A stretch of DNA of 64,000 nt from Nectonema munidae. Its lineage: Eukaryota > Nematomorpha > Nectonematoida > Nectonematidae. Below are positions 40,529 through 50,113 of the stretch, piece after piece; position 1 is the stretch's first letter; each line of letters starts with the position of its first letter. Position numbers and translations under genes: made by a program. The notes under the pieces are model-generated. The model saw nothing but the letters and a program-made list of their open reading frames with translations. It ran no database searches and was not told the origin of the DNA. The stretch lies in the NCBI GenBank assembly GCA_030549495.1, contig JAUIRK010000185.1, forward strand, positions 186,001 to 250,000, written 5' to 3'.

Positions 40529-41028
40529 GTTATTACCTATATACCTGTATACTACGATGGTTTATCTCCAACCTGTATACTGCGATGGTTAATCTCTAAT
40601 CTGTCAGTTCATATTTTGCTAGATGTAAGATTTGATATACCTCATTTGGGGAGACGATGTTACATAAGTTATTACCTATATTTTTACAATTATTTCACAA
40701 TATTAAATAATATATCTGTGAAATAATCAAAATAAAATTCTGTAATCAAAGAATCGAACACTCGAACAATCAACACAAGCATCCCCCTCTCGAAAAATGT
40801 TCAAATCAAAAAATATTTATTCTTTTTAAATATATCGTTGGCTCCCCTTACTTTTAAAATTATAATTAATTTTTATCAAATTATGCACATACGAAACTAA
40901 AAGTAAGGGGAGCCAACGATATATTTAAAAAGAATAAATATTTTTTGATTTGAACATTTTTCGATTCTTTGATTATTCGATAAATATAATATTTAAAATC
41001 GTGCAAATTGCAAAGTATAGGTAATAAC
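40529..41028 (+). repeat. 500-bp direct repeat, copy 2
   Basis: It is the partner of 38182-38681, with the same internal perfect hairpin (TTGGCTCCCCTTACTTTTA arm and its complement). It abuts the hAT element on the left and the tandem units of the foldback right arm on the right. Confidence 0.85.
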
Positions 41029-41335
41029 TTTTGTAACATCGTATGAGGTAGCAAAATATTAACAGAAAGTTTGATATTTTTTGATTTTTTAAAGAATATT
41101 TTTCGATTCTTTGATTACAGAATTTTATTTTGATTATTTGACAAATATAATATTTAAAATCTTGCAAATTACAAAGTATAGGCAATAACTTTTGTAACAT
41201 CGTATGAGGTAGCAAAATATGAACAGTAAGTTTGATATTTTTTGATTTTTTAAAGAATATTTTTCGATTCTTTGATTACAGAATTTTATTTTGATTATTT
41301 GATAAAATATATTATTTAATATCGTGAAAAAATTA
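41029..41335 (-). repeat. Two tandem units of about 155 bp in the foldback right arm
   Basis: Each unit contains ACATCGTATGAGGTAGCAAA, then TTTGATTTTTTAAAGAAT and TTCTTTGATTACAGAATTTT. The forward counterpart occurs once in each 500-bp repeat. Confidence 0.75.
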
Positions 41336-41896
41336 ATAACTTATCTAACATCCTCTCCCCGAATGAGGTATATCAAATCTTACATCTAGCAAAATATGAA
41401 CTGATAGGTTGGAGATGAATTATCGTGGTATACAGGTTGGAGATGAACCATCGTAGTATACAGGTATAATGTATATAGGTAATAACTTATGTAGCATCGT
41501 CTCCCCGAATGAGGTATATCAAATCTTACATCTAGCAGAATGTGAACAGAAAGTTGAACATTGTCTCCCTAATTATTTGTACATGGAATAGAAACCATCG
41601 TAGTATACAGGTTGAAGATGAATCATCGTAGTATACAGGTTGGAGATGAATCATCGTAGTATACAGGTTGGAGATGAATCATTGTAGTATATAGTTTGGA
41701 GATGAATCATCGTAGAATACAGGTTGGAGAAGATAATTTATATAATTTTATATAAATTTTTTGACAGGTTTGATTGATTTTGATAAATAAAAAAAAGAAT
41801 ATCACCAATGAATTCAGCATACTTGAAAATGGATATATATCTGTAAAAAACATTATATAATTCACAGAGTAATACAATTTTTGTTTCCCGGTTCTA

Positions 41897-42096
41897 AGGG
41901 TATCTAGTCAAAATCCCCGAAAACTAAAATCTCTGCAACGAAAATCCCCAAAAATCAATATCCCCGCTACCAAAAACCCTGAAAACTTAGGTAGCAGTGA
42001 CTTAAATTTTCGGGGATTTTGGTAGTGGATGATTTTAATTTTGGCATATTTTGCTAAAGGGGATTTTAGTTTTTGGTCATTTTGACTAGGAACCTA
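41897..42096. mobile_element. MITE with ATCCCCGAAAA-type inverted ends
   Basis: The left end AGGGTATCTAGTCAAAAT and the right end ATTTTGACTAGGAACCT are inverted repeats. Both are followed inward by AAAACTAAAATC. The interior is built of recurring AAAATCCCCGAAAA phrases. No coding content and no clear target duplication. Confidence 0.65.
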
Positions 42097-44176
42097 AATA
42101 ACCATATACGTCTATAAGATTAGTGCTTAACACTTTTTCATTTATTTGGGACCCAAGCAATACAAAAAAAATATTACAACCAAGGAACATTAAAAAATTT
42201 TTTGTTTTATCTAAATAAAAAGTTCCTTTTTAAGATTAACTGTTAAATATAAATCAAATTTTTGACAGGTTTGATAAAAATGGATATTACAAAAACTTAT
42301 TGATATCTGAGAAAAAGAGGATAAATTAAAGCACTTTACGCCCCTCCCCCAGTACTTGAATGGACAAATTTAGCCAACGACTAATAGGATTAAAAACCAG
42401 TGTGTCTGGAGAGTACGTAAGGAGAGAAAGATCGAAATCATTACATCACTCCATGTGTAAAATTTAAGATTTACGACAGACACTCTTTGTCGATAACAAA
42501 TCAAACTATACTCATCTGTGCATGAAAAATGTATTTTTACATCATATGAGCAAAATGCTAATAGCAACGCGTATTATTATTATTATTATTCATCAAAGAT
42601 ATTTTGCTATTTATTCATCACTTGGTTAAAAAACCTTTCAATAGCACAAAGACGAGATGAGAGGAGTACGAGAGATACACTGCATACGAAAATATGGCAG
42701 TGCTGGTGGTGATGATAGAAGTTCTTATATTGAAAGAAGGATACAGCTGCGTTGATGACTTCAATTTTTTTATCCTAAGTTGCACTTTTTTTATCCAGCT
42801 AAAGAATTCTACTAGTTTCCATCAATGGCTTCATTTTTTTGAATCTATCTCTCGATTTATCTAAATAGTTTTAAAAATGGGTAAATAACTTTCTGATACT
42901 TCAACGAAATTTTTCACATTTTGTGAGTGTGTGTAATTTGTCTACATGTTTGTAGCCAATTATTTTCGTTCACAGTTCATCGCAAGCTGCCTATTTGTGA
43001 ATTTTCGATAAAATCACAACAAGGTACTTTTACCTATTGGGATAACTCTTTAGTAAGTCCAACTTTTGCCAGTGGAGATTTGACAATTATTGGAAAAAAA
43101 CTAATTTTCTTTGCGATAAAATTTAGTTCGTCAATCTCAAGCTTATTTAGGTAGGGCATTCAGTTACTTATTCAAATTGTAGTGGTAAGGGACCACACTT
43201 CGCCCTCTTTAAACTAAACTTTCATCAAAGGTTGCATCTTTTTCATGAAATTTGTCATAGAAGTTTGTCTTTCCACTAAAAACTTATTTGTCCATTTTAT
43301 CTTGTCATAAAGATTTTTGTCAAATAAGTCTTGTCTTTTAACTGAACCAAACCGTTTTGACAAATAGATCCGCTGCAGGGTAAAGTAAAAAGGATAAAGT
43401 ACGCTGAGCAGACGTACCGTGTTGTTTATATTTTTACCAGTCCCGTAACATATGTTGCGTTTTCTATCATAAAGTATATCTTGACAAAATAATTAATAAT
43501 GTAGTTATACTAATAAATAAAATAAAAAAATGAATTAAGAATGTGAGATGTTTTATTCTAAAACATTGAAAGATGAATATATTTATTGCGTAAATATTTT
43601 TAATCCGAAAATATGATAAAATCTTGTTTATGAAAAATTTTTAATAAAGTTAAATTAATTTATTATAATATATATGCGTTTTTTTTAATTTACTTCCCTC
43701 AATTAAAAATGGTTTTGAAAATTTGATTTTTGTAACAAAAATATGCCATTTGTTAAAATGTACGATTTCTACAATAATATATGGTCAGTCTTATAATAAA
43801 TAATCTTGTTATTTTTTATGTTTTGTTAAAAAAACGAAATTTTGAGATTTTTCAGTTAAATCCACATCTTCCTTATTTAATTTAGCAACTGTAGTGGTGG
43901 ATCAAATACAAATTTTTATAAATCAAAATTTTTGATCAGTTTTAGTTGTGTTTGACTATTTTTTTAAGTCAATAAAAGTCCATTAAATTTTCAAAGTAAT
44001 CTAAAAGGATATAAATACACTGTAAGATTATGTTTAAGGTCTCTTGAATTATTTCAATTATTTTTCCACCAAATTTCTCTTTGGTTTTAAGAAGAAATTT
44101 TGTTTTGGTTTTCTACGAAATTTCGCTTTGGTTTTCGACAAAATTTGATTTTGGCTGTCTACAAAATGTAATTTTG
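42097..44176. other. Intronic DNA without a recognised gene
   Basis: Nothing recognisable beyond an ATT trinucleotide run near 42573-42590 and a TTTCG/TTTTGG degenerate repeat near 44090-44160. The open frames at 42518-42712 and 42927-43154 show no known motif. Confidence 0.4.
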
Positions 44177-45198
44177 GGTACTTTCCTGTTTTGGCCCCGC
44201 CACTAATTTTTTCAATTTTCTGTTCTATAAACAATTCCATAAATGAATAAGTAATCATCTGTTTATTAATCGTCTGGTTAATAACAAAACAATCTTATAA
44301 ATGAACAATTTAAAATCACTCATTCGTAAACATGACAATGAAAAGAAATGCATCATTTATCTACAAGAGGTTGGAATCGTGCAGTTGGAGCGAAAATGTG
44401 CAAATGGACACCCAATGAAGTTAGTTTTTGGAGGAGGAAAGAAGAATCGTTGACGTTGTTACATAGTCTTATGAGCATATAATTCTCTTCATTTATTCAT
44501 GGGCGTATGAACTGACTTCAATAAAATATTGCGAGAGAGAACTTGGAATGAATAAAAACAAAACGGTTGACTGAAACAATTACATGAGAGAGGTATGTCT
44601 TTGGAAGCTTCTTAACACTCTGTTTTCATTGGTGGTCCAGGTATGCATGTGGAGATAGATGAAGCATTTTTTGCCAAGAGGAAAAATCATGTTGGTCGAA
44701 TTCTTCCACAACAGTGGGTGTTTGGAGGTATTTGCATTGAAAACCAAAGTTTTCATGTTAGCTGTTAAAGATCGCACAGAAAGTACTATAATTTCGCTTA
44801 TCAATAAATACATACGTACCGGAATGACAATATTTTCTGATAAATGGCGTGCATATCGTACAATTGAGGTTCAACGTTTTCAAGAAGCCTCAATATAACA
44901 ATATCACATACCCAACATATTGAACGACTTTAGGTCAGAAACAAGAGGCAATTTGGAACTGATCGAGAGATGCTAAATGGATATTTAGCAGAGCTTCTTT
45001 GGCATCACTCATCTTGAATTACATTTGTTGATAATATATTTAATACAATTCTTAAGGAAACCCACAGATTAAAAATTTTTTTTAGTTCTTTTTGTTTTCA
45101 GTATACTTTGTTGAAAAACTTTCTTTATTTAATAAATTTGTTATTCAATACACTTTTTTAATTACCTTTTTGTGGCGGGGCCAAAGCAGGAAAGTACC
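44177..45198 (+). mobile_element. Merlin DNA transposon with TIRs and perfect 8-bp TSD
   Basis: The termini are GGTACTTTCCTGTTTTGGCC at the left and GGCCAAAGCAGGAAAGTACC at the right, one mismatch apart, extending inward through CCGCCAC. The flanks are TAATTTTG on both sides (44169-44176 and 45199-45206), the 8-bp target duplication expected of Merlin/ISXO2-type elements. It encodes the transposase fossil listed next. At about 1.0 kb it is close to full length for a compact Merlin element. Confidence 0.85.
44344..45010 (+). pseudogene. Merlin (ISXO2-like) transposase fossil
   Basis: A zinc-ribbon half, RKCANGHPMKLVFGGGKK, is seen near 44392-44445, with a stop in place of the Trp of the expected WRC motif. 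The catalytic region follows: VEIDEAFFAKRKNHVGRILP then QQWVFGGI near 44650-44735 (first Asp of the DDE triad). IFSDKWRAYRTI near 44829-44864 carries the second Asp, and HIERL near 44917-44931 probably the Glu. DREMLNGYLAELLWHHS near 44961-45011 matches the family C-terminus (usually LDSYLCEFMWR). Several frameshifts and stops disable it. The minus-strand frame across 44580-44813 is a shadow. Confidence 0.8.
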
Positions 45199-45750
45199 TA
45201 ATTTTGTTATGAAATCTCGTGGTTTGCACATCCCTTTACCTGATGTACTCTAGATTTGTGTCTGCAATTACTGCTATTATTCGTGTATACCGAGTTTTAT
45301 TTGATTGAATGCGATTTCTCTAATCACATTATTGCAAGTACACTCTGATTCATGATAAAAAGCGCAAGGTTGCTCATTGCTTTGTCGTATGTGGTACACG
45401 CAAGCACGCAAACAAATACAGACGCAGTAGTAGTCTACGTGCTTTGCCTTTGTTGTGTGACTGCTGAAGATAATGCGCTGAATTTCAAGTTTACAATTGA
45501 TTTTTTCTTTGTTTCATGCCGATAAACGCTAACTCACCACCGTGATAATCATTATCTTGACGATTATAAACAAAATGGCTTTTAAAACCTATATTACGGG
45601 AAGAAACCAAATTGATATCGATTGTTTTTATTAACAACTAGCGTTATTTTCTCTCAACTTTTTCTTTTGTTTATCCGCTTCTAGGTAAATTTGCTTTTAT
45701 ATAAAGTGAAGTGCATCAACCCAGCTGAGTAGGTCTTACTGCGGTAGTGC

Positions 45751-47328
45751 AAATAAATATTTTTTGATTTTTTAAAGAATATTTTTCGATTCTTTGATTA
45801 CAGGATTTTCTATTCATTATTATTTCACAAATTTATTATTTAATATCGTGCAAATTGCAAAAATATAGGTAATAATAACTTTTGTAACATCGTATGAGGT
45901 ATATCATATCTTACATCTAGCAAAATATGAACAGAACGTTTAATATTTTTTGACTTTTGAGAGAATATTTTTCGATTCTTTGATTACAGAATTTTATTTT
46001 GATTATTTGACAGATATATTATTTAATATCGTGAAAAAATTGCAAAAATATAGGTAATAACTTATGTAATATTGTCTCCCCGAATAAGCTATATCAAATC
46101 TTACATCTAGCAAAATATAAACTGACAGGTTGGAGATGAACCATCGCAGTATACAGGTTGGAGCCCTGCGCGGGGCGGATAACCCACGCGGGTTATGCAG
46201 GACCCGCACTCGCAGTGCGGATGTGGGTTGTACACATTTTATTTTTTGTGGGGCGGGGCGGATGCGAATCATTTGAAGAAAATTTTGTGTGGGGCGGGGC
46301 GGATGCGGGTTGTCCTTATCAATAAGGCGGGTTAGTGAGAATTTGTGAAGCAAGAACATTAGTATGAAATGAAAGAAATAGAGAGCTAAGTGCGATGTCA
46401 AAAATTGCGAAACAAAGAAAAAGCATGTGTGTGTGACGGATCAAATGATTTCAGAGTTAGAGAAGAATGGAGTATGACAGAACAGAGAGAGAGAGAGAGA
46501 GAAGCTTCTTGTGTCATGTGCTTTGCAATATAGAGATAAAAGCTTCTTGTGTCGTGTGCTTGAATTATTGCCTTGTCCAGATAAGAATGTGAGAGAAGAA
46601 ACAAACAAAAATTAAATGCATAAAGAAACAGAAAAATTGTATGCTTTCTTTCTCAATGAGTTTTTATATAACAGACGATTTTTGGACACTGGTGTCCCAT
46701 TGTGCCTGAAAGGGTTAAGCATTTATTTAGTAAAATTTTGAAGTATAATAGTAAATAGATTTAAACATTACTAATTTTGAGAGTTGGCGCAAACATACCT
46801 GCAGAAAACAAAACTAGATAAAATGCCGAGCGGAGCAGAGCAGACACAAACTGATAAGATGCTTGGCAGAGCTGGTGCGAATTCATTAAATGAAACTTAG
46901 AGCAACCGCAAACTTACAAAAAGTGAGTCAGAACGAGGGCGAAGATTTTAATGCACGCGTAAAGGTCTAAAATTAATAAGGCATATTTTATTTTGTTAAT
47001 TGCGGGGTGGGACCGGCAGCACAGTTCGAATAGTTGCGGGGCGGGGCGGGTAACGCAGTTTGAATAGTTGCGAGCGGTGCGGGTGCAAATTGATAAAATG
47101 CGGGTGGGGGCGGGTGCGGACAAAATTTTTCGACCCGCACAGGGCTCTAATACAGGCATATAGCTAATAACTTATGTAGCATCGTCTCCCCGAATGAGGT
47201 ATATCAAATGTTACATCTAGCAAAATATGAACAGAAAGTTGAACATTGTCTCCCTAGTCATTTGTACATGGAATAGAAACCATCGCAGTATAGAGATTGG
47301 AGATGAATCATCGTAGTATACAGGTAGG
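45751..47328 (-). mobile_element. One-armed copy of the foldback element, with insertion
   Basis: It repeats the sequence and orientation of the right arm at 41029-41729: TTTGATTACAGAATTTTATT units, GAGGTATATCA, GCAAAATATGAACAGA, GTACATGGAATAGAAACCAT and the 28-bp ATACAGGTTGGAGATGAATC unit. It is interrupted by a GC-rich MITE at 46158-47150. A matching left arm was not seen within the window. Confidence 0.7.
46158..47150. mobile_element. GC-rich hAT-like MITE (GAGCCCTG ends)
   Basis: The left end is TTGGAGCCCTGCGCGGGG and the right end CCCGCACAGGGCTCTAA; inward from the right this is TTAGAGCCCTGTGCGGG, a clear inverted pair. The flanks share TACAGG directly (46152-46157, 47151-47156). The uninterrupted relative at about 41440-41480 has this word once, so it is either a 6-bp target duplication or coincidence. 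The GGGGCGGGGCGGATGCG repeats give it a GC content unlike the surroundings. A (GA)n run lies at about 46481-46501. The minus-strand frames here are not genes. Confidence 0.75.
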
Positions 47329-47375
47329 ATATGACACTCAAGTTGTCTACCCGCGTTAAACCGTACAGGTTATGA

Positions 47376-47991
47376 CAGGCATGTCAAACTCGGAGTCCCA
47401 TGAGGGCCTAAGTAGTGAGTTTGTGTTCTCATGAGGGCCGCACTCCTACAATTATATTTAAAGTTGTTCAATAAAAATTATTGCAGAATATTTTACTTTT
47501 AACTTAGAAACTTAGTAATGGTTTGATTATATTCAAAAATGCAAGTACAAAGTCATGTATAGTTAAACAAAATAATTTAATTAAAAAATTAGCAAGGATA
47601 TAAATCTGTTCTTTATTTTAATATAAAAAAAGTTTATAAGGCAACATACATGGCCCACATGTATTTGAATGAACTACAAATGAAATGCACATAAATTACA
47701 ATAGTTCAAAATAAACATTTATTATTTATTATTCATATACTTTTCATGTTCTTGTCCCGAGGCTTGACACCTCTTGTATTGACAATCTTTGCTATGTCTG
47801 GCTGAAATTTCTGTGCAGTGCGAACTTTTATAAGAGATGATAAGTGAAAATCAGTCAACCTAGTTCTCTGAGAAGTCTAAATCTACACTTATACATAAAA
47901 TTATAATTAATAATACTGTAATCTGTGTGGGCCGCAAATCTGCTTGTAATGGGCCGCATGCGGCCCGTGGGCCGCATGTTTGACATGGCTG
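47376..47991. mobile_element. hAT MITE with GTGTCAAAC/GGCCGCATG-type ends
   Basis: The left end CAGGCATGTCAAACTCGG and the right end GGGCCGCATGTTTGACATGGCTG are inverted; inward from the right it is CAGCCATGTCAAACATGCGG. GGGCCGCA words near both ends (about 47430-47446, 47928-47970) match a widespread hAT MITE type. The 8-bp flanks GGTTATGA and GACTCTAG do not match, so no target duplication is claimed. Confidence 0.7.
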
Positions 47992-49002
47992 GACTCTAGA
48001 GAGCAAAACAATGATTCTATATAATCATTTCATTTTTGACAGTGCATACATAAATAGGCTGCTGCCTTTATTCATCAACATCTACAACTCCTATTTCTAA
48101 AGGTGATGAAAATCTTCCAAAATTTAGGCTTTTGAAGTCAATCAATTATTAATTTAGAAAAGTTGATATATTTTTTAAAGGATAAGTTCTATTTAATATA
48201 TTCATTAATAACTAGCCATCATATCTATTGATTTTACTTAGGTAATATTTATATATTAGATGCGTACATTGCCTTCATCCTTTTTTATGCTCAATTTAAC
48301 TTAAAATCTAGTTACATGAATTTGTTTTAAGAATTAAAAATGAACATTCAGAAAGCTCTTTTTGAAGTGATAAAAAGCATAAACAACCAATTATTTATTT
48401 AACTAAAATATATAAGAGAAATGAATCTATTTATTTATTGAAGAAAATTAAAAACAAATTTACATAATTGATAGATATAGAGATATAATGTTATGCTTAT
48501 TTCACAAAAATAAAATTATCATCAAAACTAACCTTTAACCGCAACTAGACGGCAGCCCAAAACTCATGACTAAAACCCGCAAATTTTTCAAAGTGATTTT
48601 GAACACCTAAAGTGAAACTGATGAGACTTCAATGGCAAATGAAACCGCTCTTTCACACAGTGTACCAGTAGTGGATTCAGAGGGAACGATGGGGCATCGA
48701 CTTCCCACCTACCTCGCTTATATTGCAAATTTTTCAGCATAACATTTCAATGAAAATTATTTTCATTTTGTGAAAGAAGAGTTGTATTTCAGATCCGTAA
48801 CATGAAATGGGTAAATGTTCCTTGTATAACACGAGCAATACTCTAAGGATTTATTCATAATGATTTTGCTTATAGAAAATTCAAGAAAAAAATTTTTCTT
48901 CTAGATCTGCCCTCTATTGTTTGTGATGATTATCGAATACAAGAGAACTTATTGTTTCAATTTATATTTGATAAAGATATTTTTACCAGGAATCATAGTC
49001 GG
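47992..49002. other. Intronic DNA without a recognised gene
   Basis: Nothing recognisable apart from CAGTAGTGGATTCAGAGG at 48667-48684, which resembles a hAT-type terminus without a visible partner. Confidence 0.35.
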
Positions 49003-49076
49003 GGCAGATGGCTTAGCGATTGAAGCCTTGTCTAATCGAGTCTCACTAGGTTCGATTCTCGATTATACCATTCTTT
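49003..49076 (+). repeat. tRNA-like SINE head
   Basis: GGCTTAGCGATTGAAGCC near 49008-49025 fits an A-box and GGTTCGATTCT near 49050-49060 a B-box, with about 40 bases between them. The sequence is related to the SINE family at 21899 and 56829 in general plan but is not an obvious copy. It does not fold as a complete tRNA. Confidence 0.5.
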
Positions 49077-49554
49077 TATCCATGAAATCCAGAGAAAAAT
49101 TGAAACATTAAGGCAGTTTAATACATCTACAAAAATATCTATAAATAAAAAAAAGATTAAAATGTCAATTCGACCATAATAAATTCCACGAAAGCACAAA
49201 CTCTCATTATGATCATACTCGTTTAGGTATTTTATAAAAAGCAGGTTACTTAACAGCCATGAAAAATTGACAAGAGAACTTTCTTTTTCATTCTGCGATA
49301 TTTCGCGTATTACAGAAAAAACTTTCTCAAATGTGGCTAATAACTAACATCGGTTGTCATTCACATGCCAAAGACTATATTTAATTTTTCTTCCAAATTT
49401 TGAGTAAGACTTTGCAAATTTTATTCTTTTTTTAAGTTACTGTATCTAATAAAATTTGAAAAATTTAGCCTTTTATATACGAAAGAAAGTAGAGTTAGAT
49501 TGAACTAGCGCTGAGTCGTTGAATAAAAAACGTAGAATATATAAAACGTCGTGA

Positions 49555-49850
49555 ATAGCAAAATGCCGTCGTTCAAAATGTCAATAGACAAAATTCCAAT
49601 GGACATAAAGTCAACGGACAAAATGTCGAAAATCGCTTCAACAAGATGTAATCTTGACGCTAAGAATGGTAGTGATAATAATAATAATATAGTTTATTAT
49701 TTGGTTGATTCAATATAATGCTTTATGATTCAGTAGAAATATTGGTCTCGACATTATGTCCTTTTCAAATGATTATTAAGATTACGTCCTCTTCAAATGA
49801 TTGTTGAAATTATGTCCATCGGCATTCTAACGGCCTACCATAAAACGTAG
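49555..49850. mobile_element. Candidate MITE built of GGACAAAATGTC phrases
   Basis: The left half has CAACGGACAAAATGTCGAAA and the right half TCGACATTATGTCC and TTATGTCCATCGGCATT, so the two ends carry inverted, internally repeated phrases. Boundaries are uncertain. (ATA/ATG)-like simple repeats sit in the centre. Confidence 0.4.
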
Positions 49851-49876
49851 TAGAAAAAGGGTAAAAAGTCTTTATT

Positions 49877-50113
49877 CAATTGTTATTTTATGATACGTTT
49901 TCGACCACTATGGTCATCAACAGATCTATACTACCACAACTGAGGAGGAGGAGGATAAACTGGTTGTTGGGAGTGAAATAAATTATGCAAGGAAAAACTT
50001 CCCGAAGAAAATGAACGGAGATAGGTGTAAATGAAGTCACCCTCCCTCTTCAAGTGTGGTGGTATAGATCTCTTGATGACCATAGTGGTCGAAAACTTAT
50101 AACATTGAATATT
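49877..50113. repeat. Inverted repeat with hammerhead-like cores
   Basis: Arms at 49877-49940 and 50054-50113 are reverse complements over about 60 bp with some mismatches. Both include AGATCT, TGATGACCATAGTGGTCGAA and a downstream AAC-rich stretch; the left arm has them on the - strand. The order TGATGA, short GC stem, GAAA is reminiscent of the hammerhead ribozyme cores of Penelope-like retroelements. The required C before UGAUGA is U here and the stem is poor, so it is at best a degenerate copy. Confidence 0.45.

Larger units (their letters stand above)
38017..41729. mobile_element. Foldback-type composite element with 28-bp unit arms
   Basis: The left arm (from 38017) runs through copies of TATACTACGATGATTCATCT plus CCAACCTG (a 28-bp unit), then a phrase with CCATGTACAAATGACTAGGG and GCTAGATGTAAGA. 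The right arm (41340-41729) holds the same sequence reverse-complemented and in reverse order. Long inverted arms made of short tandem units are typical of foldback elements. Between the arms are two near-identical 500-bp direct repeats (38182-38681, 40529-41028) bracketing a hAT element, and two tandem units of about 155 bp (41029-41335). No transposase belonging to the arms is seen, and no target duplication was found. A one-armed relative lies at 45751-47328. Confidence 0.65.

Noticed and set aside
46003-46604. Minus-strand ORFs of 132 and 68 codons
   Set aside because: They run across the junction of the foldback arm and the GC-rich MITE and match no protein family.
47368-47999. 8-bp target duplication around the 47376-47991 MITE
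   Set aside because: The flanks GGTTATGA and GACTCTAG do not match, so only the inverted ends are claimed.
49003-49076. tRNA gene
   Set aside because: A- and B-box-like sequences are present, but no complete cloverleaf with paired acceptor arms could be drawn. A SINE head is more likely.
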